From an uncultured Collinsella sp. (GTDB taxonomy: Bacteria; Actinomycetota; Coriobacteriia; Coriobacteriales; Coriobacteriaceae), in contig CABUHI010000001.1 in NCBI GenBank assembly GCA_902491345.1, positions 105,918 to 169,917 of the forward strand: a stretch of DNA of 64,000 bases. Reading direction: 5' to 3'. The notes below the pieces were generated by a model that was not told the DNA's origin, did not search any database, and saw only the letters and a list, made by a program, of their open reading frames with translations. Positions within the stretch are counted from its first letter, which is position 1. Each line of letters begins with the position of its first letter. This document shows, one piece after another, positions 8,419 through 17,206 of the stretch. The translations under genes were made by a program, and so were the position numbers.

Positions 8419-9326
8419 GGCAGCGGTGCGCTCGCTGCGTCCATCCCACACGCGTGGCGCAGTGAGCGCATCGCCTCCACGAGGATGATGCCGGCGATGG
8501 CAACCGTGACCGCCACGTTGAACGGCGTGTTCACAAACCAGAGCAACGTCATGAGATACGACCCGGCGTTAAAGGCAAAATGCAGCAGGATCGTGTAGCG
8601 GAGCTTTCCGGTCGTCACGAGCACCCAACCAAAGATGAGGCCGGCGACACCCGCATAACAGCCCTGCACCCAGTTCATGTGCATAAAGCCGAAGACCGCC
8701 GCCTGCAGCACGATTGCCGCGGCGACACCCCAGGTGCTCGGAGCCGCCCAGGGCACCATGGCAGCGTCTTGCGCGTTTGCGCGGCGCCGGCGTTTCCAGA
8801 GCGGACGGCACTGTGGATTAAACGCGCGCAGCGAAAACTCAAAGATGACGCCGCGCACCAGGAGCTCTTCGCAAAACGGCGCGCCGAGCACCGTGGTCAG
8901 GACGGCAAGAAGGCTGGTATCGCCCATGCCTGTTTCCTCGACAAGCTCGCTGTAATCGGCCGCCGCCTCGGGCAACAGCGACAGCACAGCGTCGGTCACG
9001 TAGCCAACGACCACCTGCAGGGCAAGGCCGATCACGATAACGCAGGCGATGCGCCTCCATGCTTTGTCTGCTCCCCCGCCAAGCGGGCGCTCGCCCTGCC
9101 AGCGCGCCATGAAGGAGCGGGGCCACAGATAGCGCCACCACAGCAGCGCCATCAAAAACGATGCCGTCTGCGCGGCGGCTTGAAACCATTGAATATCGAG
9201 GTTGTCAATCGGGAAACCCGTCAGCTCCGACACGATGTCCAGCGCGGAGAACAAAACCATGCTCAGGGCAATATCGGCAGCAACAACACCAAAACAGGCA
9301 AGCGCCCACGCTATCGCATTGAGCAT
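8415..9326 (-). CDS. CPBP family intramembrane metalloprotease
   Basis: A 303-residue protein with about eight hydrophobic segments and the CPBP/CAAX-protease motifs: EELLVRGV (EExxxR) in the middle, FGFMHMNW (FxxxH) and a late HFAFN. Such proteases can act in prenyl protein processing, bacteriocin immunity or regulated proteolysis; nothing nearby tells which. The start is ATG 9326 with GGAGG 5 nt upstream. It is convergent with the YgiQ gene and the two stops share four bases. Confidence 0.9.
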   Translation of the reverse strand: MLNAIAWALACFGVVAADIALSMVLFSALDIVSELTGFPIDNLDIQWFQAAAQTASFLMALLWWRYLWPRSFMARWQGERPLGGGADKAWRRIACVIVIGLALQVVVGYVTDAVLSLLPEAAADYSELVEETGMGDTSLLAVLTTVLGAPFCEELLVRGVIFEFSLRAFNPQCRPLWKRRRRANAQDAAMVPWAAPSTWGVAAAIVLQAAVFGFMHMNWVQGCYAGVAGLIFGWVLVTTGKLRYTILLHFAFNAGSYLMTLLWFVNTPFNVAVTVAIAGIILVEAMRSLRHACGMDAASAPLP

Positions 9327-9357
9327 GCCAACCTCCTCCTTCGGTGGCTAGTCATTT

Positions 9358-9395
9358 AAGAACGTCCCCAACGACTAGTCATTGGGGACGTTCTT
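9358..9395. repeat. 14-bp inverted repeat at the relB 3' end
   Basis: AAGAACGTCCCCAA (9358-9371) and TTGGGGACGTTCTT (9382-9395) are a perfect 14-bp inverted repeat with a 10-nt loop that contains the stop codon of the RelB-like gene. A further GGGGACAG follows at 9412-9419. Same GGGGAC-type arms occur in the nested hairpin at 31775-31856. It probably works as a bidirectional terminator-like hairpin or is a dispersed element. Confidence 0.7.
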
Positions 9396-9600
9396 CAACG
9401 ACTAGCTGTTGGGGACAGTCTTTGCCAAAGGCCCCGTTGGGCGAAATGTCGAACGGAAAGGTGCCGCAGCGATTGAACGCGGCGATAAACATGCGGATGG
9501 CGTTGGACGGCGTAGTGCCCACGAGCTGAGTTGCAGCCGCGAAGGCTGCCTTCTCCTCGGGCAAGACCTTCGCGACTACGGGGGTCATGTGTTCTGCCAT
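9379..9600 (-). CDS. RelB/DinJ family antitoxin-like protein
   Basis: A 73-residue ribbon-helix-helix protein starting MAEHMTPVVAKVLPEEK and continuing into TPSNAIRMFIAAFN, which matches the RelB/DinJ pattern of an N-terminal beta strand and two DNA-binding helices. DinJ-type antitoxins bind YafQ/RelE toxins and repress their own operon. No toxin gene lies on either side, so this is an orphan. The start is ATG 9600 with AGGAAG 5 nt before it; the longer open frame upstream lacks a ribosome site. Its last codons run into the inverted repeat described separately. Confidence 0.75.
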   Translation of the reverse strand: MAEHMTPVVAKVLPEEKAAFAAATQLVGTTPSNAIRMFIAAFNRCGTFPFDISPNGAFGKDCPQQLVVEERPQ

Positions 9601-9714
9601 GGCGCTTCCTTTTTGAAACGACGGTGGTGCGGATAGATGCGGGCCACGCGGCTGGGCGACGGGCTGTGAAGGCAACCCGATTGGCCCGCATCCGGAGTTT
9701 GTTTCTGCGGCGTT

Positions 9715-9743
9715 GGTATTACTTAGTAATCTTAAGTATTACC
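9715..9743. promoter_or_regulatory. Possible RelB operator/promoter region
   Basis: GGTATTAC at the left and GTATTACC at the right flank an AT-rich core (TTAGTAATCTTAA), 115-143 bp upstream of the relB-like start. The partly symmetric AT-rich sequence in GC-rich DNA would fit a self-regulated antitoxin promoter. A half of the GATCCGTTTTCC palindrome family follows at about 9772-9800. Confidence 0.3.
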
Positions 9744-9815
9744 CCGCAGATAGAATACCACACCCAACCCCATAGGGACGGAGAAAAACGAATCATTTTG
9801 TTGCTGAGTTAGTAT

Positions 9816-11192
9816 TTAGAGCGTGATGATGTCCGAGATATTGAGGGCCTGAGCGTCGGCGCCGTCGTGTGTGGCGAGCAAGAGCGTACGGCTGTCGAGC
9901 AGGTCGAGCACGACCTTGGTCGTCGCATCGCGCGCAGCGGTATCTAGACCGGTAAAGGGCTCGTCAAGAATCACCGCGTCGCCCGGACACAGCAGGGCTC
10001 GGGCGATTTCGACGCGACGGCGCTGCCCACCCGAAAGCTCGGCCACGCACGCATTCGCATCGATTCCCGGCACCAGCAGGCGCAACAAGGCAGCGGCACT
10101 CGAGGCGTCCACGTGTGCATCGGCGCATACCAGCACGTTATCCAGCGCCGAGGCGGATTCGACCAAGCGTGCATCCTGAAACACCATCGAGCACGGCGCG
10201 CACTCCCCCGCTGCCAGGGCAAGCAGCGTCGACTTGCCCACACCCGAGGCCCCCATCACGCAGGCACGCCCACCGGCGGGCACGCGAAGCACCAGTCCGT
10301 CGAGTGCCGGCGCCCAGGGCGCGCGATCGCCCACGGCAAGCGCAAGCTCCGCTGCAGTGCCACCGCTCGCAGCCCCCGCACACCCGCGCAGTCCATGCCC
10401 ATGCGCCCGCACGGCCGCGCGCCACGCCACGGGTCCCGAAACCCGCAGCAGCCACACCAGCACGCGCTCACACGCCCACGAGGCGGCAACGACCAGCACG
10501 GTCCACGCCAGCAGGTCAGCCGTCTCAATCAAAAGCTTTGCCTGATAGATGCGCTCGCCCACGGTGCCCGCCGCCATGCCGATCAGCTCGGCCGCCACGC
10601 CGGCCTTCCAGCTCATGCCAATCACGGCGCGGGCGCACGAAAGCACAAACGGCAGCACCTCGCGCCAGGTATGGACGCAAAACAGGCGCCAGCCGCGCAC
10701 GCCATGCAGACGGAACATCTGCTCCAGCGGTTTATTCACCTGGGCCAGCCCCTCGGCCAGCGAGAAATACACGCCCGGCAGCGCCATCAAAAAGACGGCG
10801 GCGATGCTCACGCGCGCCGACCCCAGCCAAATAAGTAGCAGGACCACTACGCAGGCGACCGGCGTCGCCTTTACAAACGACAGCGCCGGAGCCACCAGGC
10901 GCGCAAACGCCCGCGAACGTGACGAAATCCCGGCAAGTACGCCACCACACACCGCGGCAAGCGCCAGCCCACCCAGTATCCGCGCGCCCGAGCCCGCCAA
11001 AATCGCCCAGGCACCGCCATCGCACACCAGGCGCAGCAGCGCCAAGGCAACAGCACCCGGCCCCGGCAAGATCAGCGGCTGCGCCACCAGCGCCGCCACC
11101 AGCATCCACACGGCAAGCCAAAAGGCGGCAACGGCACCTGCTGCCGCCACCGCCTTCATACGCTCTGTCATTTGTTGAGCAAACGCACGCAC
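9816..11192 (-). CDS. Fused ABC permease-ATPase (NitT/TauT type)
   Basis: A 458-residue fusion. Residues 1-about 255 are an SsuC/TauC-type permease with about six membrane helices and the coupling region SFVKATPV...ALPGVYFS. Residues about 285-458 are a short ABC ATPase: Walker A GASGVGKST, Q-loop MVFQDARL, signature LSGGQRRR, Walker B VILDEPFTGLD and H-switch ATHDG. Normally these are two proteins. It begins at GTG 11192, 3 nt after the stop of the binding-protein gene, so it is translationally coupled to it. It is the last gene of the hydrogenase operon. The substrate is not deducible from sequence. Confidence 0.88.
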   Translation of the reverse strand: MRAFAQQMTERMKAVAAAGAVAAFWLAVWMLVAALVAQPLILPGPGAVALALLRLVCDGGAWAILAGSGARILGGLALAAVCGGVLAGISSRSRAFARLVAPALSFVKATPVACVVVLLLIWLGSARVSIAAVFLMALPGVYFSLAEGLAQVNKPLEQMFRLHGVRGWRLFCVHTWREVLPFVLSCARAVIGMSWKAGVAAELIGMAAGTVGERIYQAKLLIETADLLAWTVLVVAASWACERVLVWLLRVSGPVAWRAAVRAHGHGLRGCAGAASGGTAAELALAVGDRAPWAPALDGLVLRVPAGGRACVMGASGVGKSTLLALAAGECAPCSMVFQDARLVESASALDNVLVCADAHVDASSAAALLRLLVPGIDANACVAELSGGQRRRVEIARALLCPGDAVILDEPFTGLDTAARDATTKVVLDLLDSRTLLLATHDGADAQALNISDIITL

Positions 11193-11195
11193 GAG

Positions 11196-12251
11196 CTACT
11201 CCATGTAGTAGAAATCGTCAGCCGGGAGCTTGCCGCCCACGGCACTCGCGTCCGCATCGGCCAGCACCTGCAGGTACCCACCGAGCGCCGCCTTCATATC
11301 CTTCCCCGTCTGGCACACAAGCATGCACCCGGGAATCGCCTTTTCGGCAATCGTGGCGTTATCCACGATGCCTGCATCGACCACGGCCTGCACCCAGTCC
11401 GCCGGCGCCGCGTTCACGGCCTTCACGCTCGCCGCATGGCAGCTCAAGAATTCCGCCACGGCCTCGGGATGCTCCTCGGCAAAGGCACGGCGTACCACGG
11501 TCACACCCGTCAGCAGGCGCGAGCCCGTGTCACCTGCCAGCTCGTCCCACGCATCGGTCAGGCTCACCGGTGCCGACAGCTTGCCCTCGCTCTTGGCGAT
11601 GGCAGCGGTCTTGAACGGCTCGGGCAGCACGCCCACGGCGGACGGGTCGGCAAGCAGGGCCGACAGCACCTCGGTGGGCTCGCTCTTAAACTCGAGCGTC
11701 ACCTGACCGGTCAGGCCCGCGCGCTCCAGCAGGTAGTTCATGACGTACTCCGGCGTGGTGCCCTTGCCCGTCATATAGACGGTGTGGCCCGCCAGATCGC
11801 CAAACGAGGCCACACTTGCGTCGCCCGTCACAACGTCCAGCACGCCCAGCGTGTTGATGTCGATGACCTGCACCGCGCCCTCGGTCTTGTTGTAGAGCAC
11901 GCTCGCCACGTTGGCGGGCACTAGGGCAATATCGATATCGCCCTGAATCACCTTGGGCACGATCTCGTCGGCGGCAGCGTTGATCGCAAAGTCGAACTCA
12001 TTGTCCGTCTCGCCATCGGCCGCCCGGTCCATAAACTGCACCAGACCAATCGAGGTCGGCCCCTTGAGCGAGGCGACGTGCACCTCGACCGGCTCTGCAG
12101 CAGCACCGGCGCCGTCTGTGGCAGCCGAGCCCGCGGCGGACCCGGCACCGGCAGCCCCGCCGCCACAGCCCGCGAGCGCAAGCGACAGGGCGCCCGCAGC
12201 GAGCGCCGAGGCAAACCCCCGGCGCGACATCTCAACATTAAACGCGCGCAT
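11196..12251 (-). CDS. ABC substrate-binding lipoprotein (NitT/TauT type)
   Basis: A 351-residue periplasm-side binding protein. The signal MSRRGFASALAAGALSLALA followed by GC has a twin-arginine motif (SRRGFA) and a lipobox with Cys29, so it is probably a Tat-exported lipoprotein. The mature part resembles TauA/SsuA/NMT1-like proteins (GDIDIALVPANVASVLYN; GVLPEPF). Start ATG 12251 lies 2 nt past the hydrogenase stop, with GAGGGG 11 nt upstream; GTG 12260 is an alternative. The tight link to a hydrogenase gene is unusual. Ligand unknown; nitrate, sulfonate, thiamine precursor or metal-chelate are all possible. Confidence 0.85.
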   Translation of the reverse strand: MRAFNVEMSRRGFASALAAGALSLALAGCGGGAAGAGSAAGSAATDGAGAAAEPVEVHVASLKGPTSIGLVQFMDRAADGETDNEFDFAINAAADEIVPKVIQGDIDIALVPANVASVLYNKTEGAVQVIDINTLGVLDVVTGDASVASFGDLAGHTVYMTGKGTTPEYVMNYLLERAGLTGQVTLEFKSEPTEVLSALLADPSAVGVLPEPFKTAAIAKSEGKLSAPVSLTDAWDELAGDTGSRLLTGVTVVRRAFAEEHPEAVAEFLSCHAASVKAVNAAPADWVQAVVDAGIVDNATIAEKAIPGCMLVCQTGKDMKAALGGYLQVLADADASAVGGKLPADDFYYME

Positions 12252-12253
12252 CG

Positions 12254-14065
12254 CTAGCACGTCCCCTCGTTAGGCATCGTCCATGCGTGATGGTCGGTAT
12301 GCAGCAGCTCCTCGGCCAGCGGCGAGAGCGGCTCGCCCAAGAACTCGCGGTAGCATGCCTGGACATCGGGATTCTCGTGCGAGAAGCGAATATCCGCAGC
12401 AGCATCCAAGCCCCACAGCACCTGGCCGCGCTCGGCTGCCAGCTCACAGCCGTCATGGATGGGCTGACCGCCGCCACCGACACAGCCGCCCGGGCACGCC
12501 ATGACCTCAACGAAGTCATAGCTCACGCGGCCGTCGCGAATCGCGTCGAGCAGGCGGGCGGCGTTGCCCAGCCCGTGCGCCACGGCGACGCGTACCTTGG
12601 TGCCATCGATATCGGCCACGGCCTCCTTCCAGCCGTCCAGGCCGCGCACATCGGTAAAGAAGTCGGCGTCGGGGTTCTTGCCCGTCACCAGGTAATAGGC
12701 CGAGCGCACGGCGGCCTCCATCACGCCGCCCGTGGCGCCAAAGATCACACCTGCGCCCGTGCCAAAGCCCAGCGGCGTGTCGAGCGGCTCCTCAACCAGC
12801 GTATCCACGCTCACGTGGCTCGCGCGGACCATGCGCACCATCTCGCGCACCGTCAGTGCAACGTCCACATCGGGCGTGCCGTCCTCGCCCACCATGCTCG
12901 GCAGCGCGCACTCGGCCTTCTTGGCCGTGCACGGCATCACGGACACCACAAACAGGCGCTCGGGCTCCACGCCCAGCACCTTGGCGTAGTAGGTCTTGGC
13001 GATGGCGCCGAACATCTGCTGCGGCGACTTGGACGTGGACAGGCTGTCGACAAACTCGGGGTAACGCGCCTTCACAAAGCGTACCCAGCCCGGGCAGCAG
13101 CTCGTGAACATGGGCCAGCTGCGGCTGTCGCCCTCGCCCTTGGCGGCCTTACCCAGGCGCTCGAGCAGCTCGGAGCCCTCCTCCATAATGGTGAGGTCGG
13201 CCGAGAAATCGGTGTCGAACACGTACTCAAAGCCCACGCGGCGCAGCGCACAGGCCAGGCGCTCGACGGTGGCCTCATCGCGCGGAATGCCGAGCTCCTC
13301 GCCCCAGGCGCTACGCACGGCCGGCGCAATCTGCGCCAGCACGATCTTGTCGGGATCGGCGATGGCGTCGAACACGGTCTCGGTATCGTCACGCTCGCGC
13401 AGGGCGCCCGTCGGACAATGCGTGATGCACTGACCACACGCGACGCAATCGGTCTTGCCGATCGGCGCACGCCCGCGGGTGCCCACGGCGGTATGCGTGG
13501 CGCGGTTGGTCAGGTCCCAAATCCCTAAGCCCTGCACGCTCTCGCACACCTTGATGCAGCGCATGCATTTAATGCACTTGTCGTTATCGCGGATGATGGG
13601 GAAATCGAAGTCCCAGCCCTCGCGCGCCAGGTGCTGCTCGTACGGCAGATAGAAGATGCCCAGGTCGTTGGCGATGGTCTGCAGGTTGCAGTTACCACTG
13701 CGCACGCAGCTCGTACAGCGCGAGTCGTGTTGGGACAGTAGCAGCTGCACGTTGGTGCGACGCGCCTCGCGGGCCTTGGGGCTGTTGGTGTGGACCACCA
13801 TGCCGTCGAGCACGTAGTTGTTGCAGGCGGCAACCAGCTGGTCGCAGCCCTCAACCTCGACCACGCACACGCGGCAGCCGCCGATCTCGTTTAGATCGCG
13901 CAGGTAGCACAGGGTGGGAATCTGGATACCGACGGACTTGGCCGCGTCCAGGATCGTGGTGTGCTCGGGCACCACGACCTCGCAATTATCGATAGTGAGC
14001 TTGACCATGTTGAGTGCTCCGCTTTCGGTGTTGTCGCTGACAGTGGGGTTGTTGGGCTCTACCAT
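12254..14065 (-). CDS. Group A [FeFe] hydrogenase catalytic subunit
   Basis: A 603-residue iron-only hydrogenase, which interconverts H2 and protons plus electrons in the cytoplasm. Order of sites: a 2Fe-2S ferredoxin domain (Cys53, 64, 67, 81), a His-ligated 4Fe-4S (H113, C117, C120, C126), two CxxCxxCxxxC 4Fe-4S clusters (about 164-174 and 207-217), then the H-cluster motifs TSCCPGWV (321-328), MPCTAKKAE (377-385) and MACPGGCVGGGGQP (522-535). All H-cluster cysteines are present. The start ATG 14065 overlaps the previous stop (ATGGTAG) and has GGAGG 8 nt before it; ATG 14008 is an alternative. With the upstream flavoprotein it may form an NAD(P)-linked or bifurcating complex. No maturase genes (hydEFG) are in the window. 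Confidence 0.95.
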   Translation of the reverse strand: MVEPNNPTVSDNTESGALNMVKLTIDNCEVVVPEHTTILDAAKSVGIQIPTLCYLRDLNEIGGCRVCVVEVEGCDQLVAACNNYVLDGMVVHTNSPKAREARRTNVQLLLSQHDSRCTSCVRSGNCNLQTIANDLGIFYLPYEQHLAREGWDFDFPIIRDNDKCIKCMRCIKVCESVQGLGIWDLTNRATHTAVGTRGRAPIGKTDCVACGQCITHCPTGALRERDDTETVFDAIADPDKIVLAQIAPAVRSAWGEELGIPRDEATVERLACALRRVGFEYVFDTDFSADLTIMEEGSELLERLGKAAKGEGDSRSWPMFTSCCPGWVRFVKARYPEFVDSLSTSKSPQQMFGAIAKTYYAKVLGVEPERLFVVSVMPCTAKKAECALPSMVGEDGTPDVDVALTVREMVRMVRASHVSVDTLVEEPLDTPLGFGTGAGVIFGATGGVMEAAVRSAYYLVTGKNPDADFFTDVRGLDGWKEAVADIDGTKVRVAVAHGLGNAARLLDAIRDGRVSYDFVEVMACPGGCVGGGGQPIHDGCELAAERGQVLWGLDAAADIRFSHENPDVQACYREFLGEPLSPLAEELLHTDHHAWTMPNEGTC

Positions 14066-15891
14066 TCCAGGTTCCTCCCTCCGCGGAACGCGCCAAAGCC
14101 AAAGTGGTCGCAACGCAGGCAGCGGCTTGCCTCCTGGCGTGCCTCCTCCTCGGTAAGGCCCTGCTCGACCAGATTCCAATCGTGGATGCGCTCGCCGGCC
14201 TCGCGCTCGCCCAGCTCGCAGCGGCCGCACTCGTGCTTGCCCTTAAACTGCACGGTCGGCAGCTCGACGTCGAGCTTGATCTTGTTGTCAAAACCCAGAT
14301 AGCGGTCGATATTTGCCGAAGCAACGCGGCCGGCGTTGATGGCCCGGATGACGGTGGCGGGACCGGTCTGGCAGTCGCCGCCACTAAAGAGGCCATCGAA
14401 GTTAGGCACGGCGCCATCCGAATCGGTGACGATGCAGCCCCACTTGCAGGCAACGCCCATCTCCTCAAACGGCTTGGAATCGATGTCCTGGCCAATGGCC
14501 ACAAACACGCGCTCGCAGGGAATGACGCGCTCGGGCGTGGCGGCGGCACGCGGGGCCGGACGCCCACGACGGGGCTCGCCGATAATCTGCGGCTGCACGC
14601 GCAGGCCACTCACGCGACCTTCCTCGCCCGTCTCAATAGCGAGCGGTGCGGTGAGCTCAAGAACCTCGCAGCCCTCGGCCTGGGCGCCGGCAATCTCGGC
14701 ATCCTGGGCCGTCATGTCGCAGATGCGACGGCGGTAGACGATGCTCACCTTTTCGGCACCGCAGCGCACGGCAGAGCGCGCCACGTCCATGGCCACGTTG
14801 CCGCCGCCGATGACGCACACGCGCTGACCGCTCAGGTCGGGCAGCTCGTCGTCGCCGATGGCGCGCAGCATCTTGACGGCCGACTCCACGCCGGGCGCCT
14901 CTTCGCCCGGAAGGCCGAGCTTCTTATCGCTATGGGCACCAATGGCCAGGTAGACGGCATCGAACTCGTCGCGCAGGCGGGCAAGCTCCTCGCCATTGAC
15001 GGAGTGGTCGAGTTCCACGTCGATGCCGGCGCTCAAGATCCAGTCGATCTCGGCCTGCAGGCGCTCGCGCGGCAGACGGTAGCTGGGAATGCCGTAGCGC
15101 AGCATGCCGCCCAGGTGGTGGCGCTGCTCAAAGATGATCACCTTATGGCCCATCACGGCCAGGTAGAAGGCGCAGGAAAGGCCGGCCGGGCCGCCGCCAA
15201 TCACGGCGATGCGCTTGCCGGTGTTGTCAGCCACGTTGGGCTTGTAATCGTTGAGGTCGCTGTGCTCAACGGCAAAACGCTTGAGGGCGAGAATGTTCAT
15301 GGGGTCATCGACCATGCCACGACGGCAGTGCATCTCGCAGGGATGCTCGCACACCAGGCCGCAAACGAGCGGCAGCGGGTTGTTCTTGCGGATGACCTTG
15401 ACGGCATCGGCATAGCGGCCGGCCTCGACCAGCGAAATGTAACCGGGAATGTCGACGTGCGCCGGGCAGCCCGAGACGCACGGGACGCGGGCCTCGCGGT
15501 CAAAGCCACAGGAGTGCTCGTGGATGTGGTGCTCAAAATCGTCACGGAAACCGCGGATAGCCGTAAGCGCCATGGCGCCGGCCTCGTAACCGATGGCGCA
15601 ATCGCTCGAAAGATAGATGGTGCGGGCGGTGCGCTCGATCAGATTGAGCGTGGACTCGTCGGCGCGGCCCTCGAGCACATCGGCGAGCAGATCGCTCAGC
15701 GCGCTCAGGCCCACGCGGCAGGGCGTGCACTTGCCGCAGCTCTGGGTGGAGCACAGGTTGACGAGCGCTGCCGTAAACTCAACGGGACACGGAGCGAGCG
15801 AACTCACCGCCAGACGACGTCCGAGCGCATCGTGCAGGTCGTCCATGACGGCCTGAGCGTGGCTGCGTTCCATTACGTGCAGTCGAGCCAT
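14059..15891 (-). CDS. GltD-like flavoprotein with NuoF-type Fe-S domain
   Basis: A 610-residue protein. Residues 1-125 match the C-terminal Fe-S part of NuoF/HydB (SCGKCTPCRVG, 51-61, plus C98) without the FMN/NADH domain. Residues 128-610 are like the GltD small subunit: two cysteine clusters (C128-C190), an FAD Rossmann motif (VIGGGPAGLS, 230-239), a second nucleotide motif (VIGGGNVAMD) and a FSGGDC FAD-binding motif. A cysteine cluster near the C-terminus (CGRCELG, CLRCDHFG) may bind another Fe-S centre. It likely passes electrons between NAD(P)H and the [FeFe] hydrogenase encoded next. GAGGGG lies 5 nt before ATG 15891. It heads the operon. Confidence 0.88.
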   Translation of the reverse strand: MARLHVMERSHAQAVMDDLHDALGRRLAVSSLAPCPVEFTAALVNLCSTQSCGKCTPCRVGLSALSDLLADVLEGRADESTLNLIERTARTIYLSSDCAIGYEAGAMALTAIRGFRDDFEHHIHEHSCGFDREARVPCVSGCPAHVDIPGYISLVEAGRYADAVKVIRKNNPLPLVCGLVCEHPCEMHCRRGMVDDPMNILALKRFAVEHSDLNDYKPNVADNTGKRIAVIGGGPAGLSCAFYLAVMGHKVIIFEQRHHLGGMLRYGIPSYRLPRERLQAEIDWILSAGIDVELDHSVNGEELARLRDEFDAVYLAIGAHSDKKLGLPGEEAPGVESAVKMLRAIGDDELPDLSGQRVCVIGGGNVAMDVARSAVRCGAEKVSIVYRRRICDMTAQDAEIAGAQAEGCEVLELTAPLAIETGEEGRVSGLRVQPQIIGEPRRGRPAPRAAATPERVIPCERVFVAIGQDIDSKPFEEMGVACKWGCIVTDSDGAVPNFDGLFSGGDCQTGPATVIRAINAGRVASANIDRYLGFDNKIKLDVELPTVQFKGKHECGRCELGEREAGERIHDWNLVEQGLTEEEARQEASRCLRCDHFGFGAFRGGRNLEW

Positions 15892-16122
15892 AAGATCCCC
15901 TCTCACATGGCAGCCCGGAGGCAAGGCCGGGCGAAATTGCTACACGCACAACGCTGACCTAAAAAGTTGTGAGGTCTCCATACGGTTCGGCAGGCGGTAT
16001 AAAATGTCACCCTCAGCGGTGAAATAGAACATTACCGCAGATAAATGCCATATTTGATAAAACGCGTTACCAAATTGCAATATTCAATGTGAAAAAGAGC
16101 GCCTTACTATTTTTTCCTTTTT

Positions 16123-16184
16123 GATCCGTTTTCCTCCGTCCCCTTCGGATCGCATGATCCCTTGGGAATGGAGGAAAACGGATC
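16123..16184. repeat. GATCCGTTTTCC palindrome, copy 1
   Basis: GATCCGTTTTCCTCCGTC (16123-16140) and GGAGGAAAACGGATC (16170-16184) are inverted. The same arms occur at 53091-53179 and a degenerate half at about 9772-9800. The rest of the 341-bp gap 15892-16232 is AT-richer DNA (about 15960-16120) that probably carries the hydrogenase operon promoter; I could not name a clear -35/-10 pair or a redox-regulator site. Confidence 0.65.
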
Positions 16185-16232
16185 GTTTTTGGTGCAAAAG
16201 GGCCAGGTTTGTTTACACCAATCTCACTTGCG

Positions 16233-16994
16233 CTAGATGAAGAGCTCGCATTCCTTCCGCACGACGCAAACCTTGCTCAGCATCTGGGAAACAGCGGATA
16301 GTTTGTTGGGATCAAGCTTACGAGCGCCTCGCGGACATACGGCAATGCAGCGCATGCAGGAGATGCACGCCTCGCCAGCTGCTCGTTTGGGGTCACCCTT
16401 GTCGATAGCACAAACGGGGCACGCCGCGGCGCATGCACCGCAGGAGACGCAATCCTCTGTTGCCTCGGGTGCCATGCGGTGACCTCCGGCTTGTTTATAA
16501 GGACGATTGCCGGGAATAGAGGGCTCGGATGTATCCTCAGCCAACAGCTTTTGCTGAATTTGCTGCGCAAACTCTGCGAGCTGCGCCGCATCCTGCGCAT
16601 CCGGACGACCGGCAGCAAACTGTCGCGCAATGGAATGTTCTGCAATGGCCGCAACTGCCGCGATCACCCGGAATCCCGCATGCTTCGCAACGTCCTCCAG
16701 CTCTACGAGCGTGTCCTCAAACGCGCGGTTTCCGTATACACAAACCAAAACTGCCCGAGCCCCGTTGCCGCGCACCATACCCAACCGGTCAGCCACCACA
16801 GCCGGGATTCTACCGGCATACGCCGGCACAGAGATTACGGCCACGTCGTCCTCAGTCATCGAGACAGCGCTGAAATCTAGCCCGCTATCGGTCAGATCGA
16901 CGGTAACGGTATTCTTGCCCAGTGCTCCGGCCACAAGGCCAGACACCTTCTGCGTTCCACCCGTCGGACTAAACACAATTTCGAATACGCTCAT
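16233..16994 (-). CDS. EFR1 family flavodoxin-ferredoxin
   Basis: A 253-residue two-domain electron carrier. The N-terminal half is flavodoxin-like (FSPTGGTQKVS, the FMN phosphate loop, residues 8-18; PAYAGRIP). The C-terminal part has two 4Fe-4S motifs, CVSCGACAAACP and CISCMRCIAVCP. This is the EFR1 layout. It would carry low-potential electrons between soluble partners. Start ATG 16994 has GGGAGGG 7 nt upstream. It lies just upstream of, and on the same strand as, the hydrogenase operon but is separated from it by 341 bp, so co-transcription is uncertain. Confidence 0.88.
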   Translation of the reverse strand: MSVFEIVFSPTGGTQKVSGLVAGALGKNTVTVDLTDSGLDFSAVSMTEDDVAVISVPAYAGRIPAVVADRLGMVRGNGARAVLVCVYGNRAFEDTLVELEDVAKHAGFRVIAAVAAIAEHSIARQFAAGRPDAQDAAQLAEFAQQIQQKLLAEDTSEPSIPGNRPYKQAGGHRMAPEATEDCVSCGACAAACPVCAIDKGDPKRAAGEACISCMRCIAVCPRGARKLDPNKLSAVSQMLSKVCVVRKECELFI

Positions 16995-17206
16995 CGAGGC
17001 ACCCTCCCCTACGCCTGGCAACGCGTCAAGCCGCTTTCACATCCAGCCAGAGTATACGGCACGTGGGGTCCCCGTTTTGATGCACCAAGCACCCCAATGC
17101 ACCCACCCTACGCTGTCTGCCTCTTCGTTTTGTATAAATTACGGTACAGATTGTATATATTTACGGGATACCGCTGTGTTCTCCCGAGGTACCCCATCCT
17201 GGCCTG

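Noticed and set aside
7063..8451. 462-residue minus-strand frame in the YgiQ gene
   Set aside because: Antisense of a complete radical SAM gene; no ribosome site or family motif.
14065..14230. Longer hydrogenase N-terminus
   Set aside because: Residues before 14065 are the out-of-frame shadow of the upstream flavoprotein gene; the overlapping ATG has GGAGG.
15892..16122. Rex or FNR site before the hydrogenase operon
   Set aside because: AT-rich stretches with TTGTGA-like pieces exist, but no full palindrome matches a known redox-regulator site.
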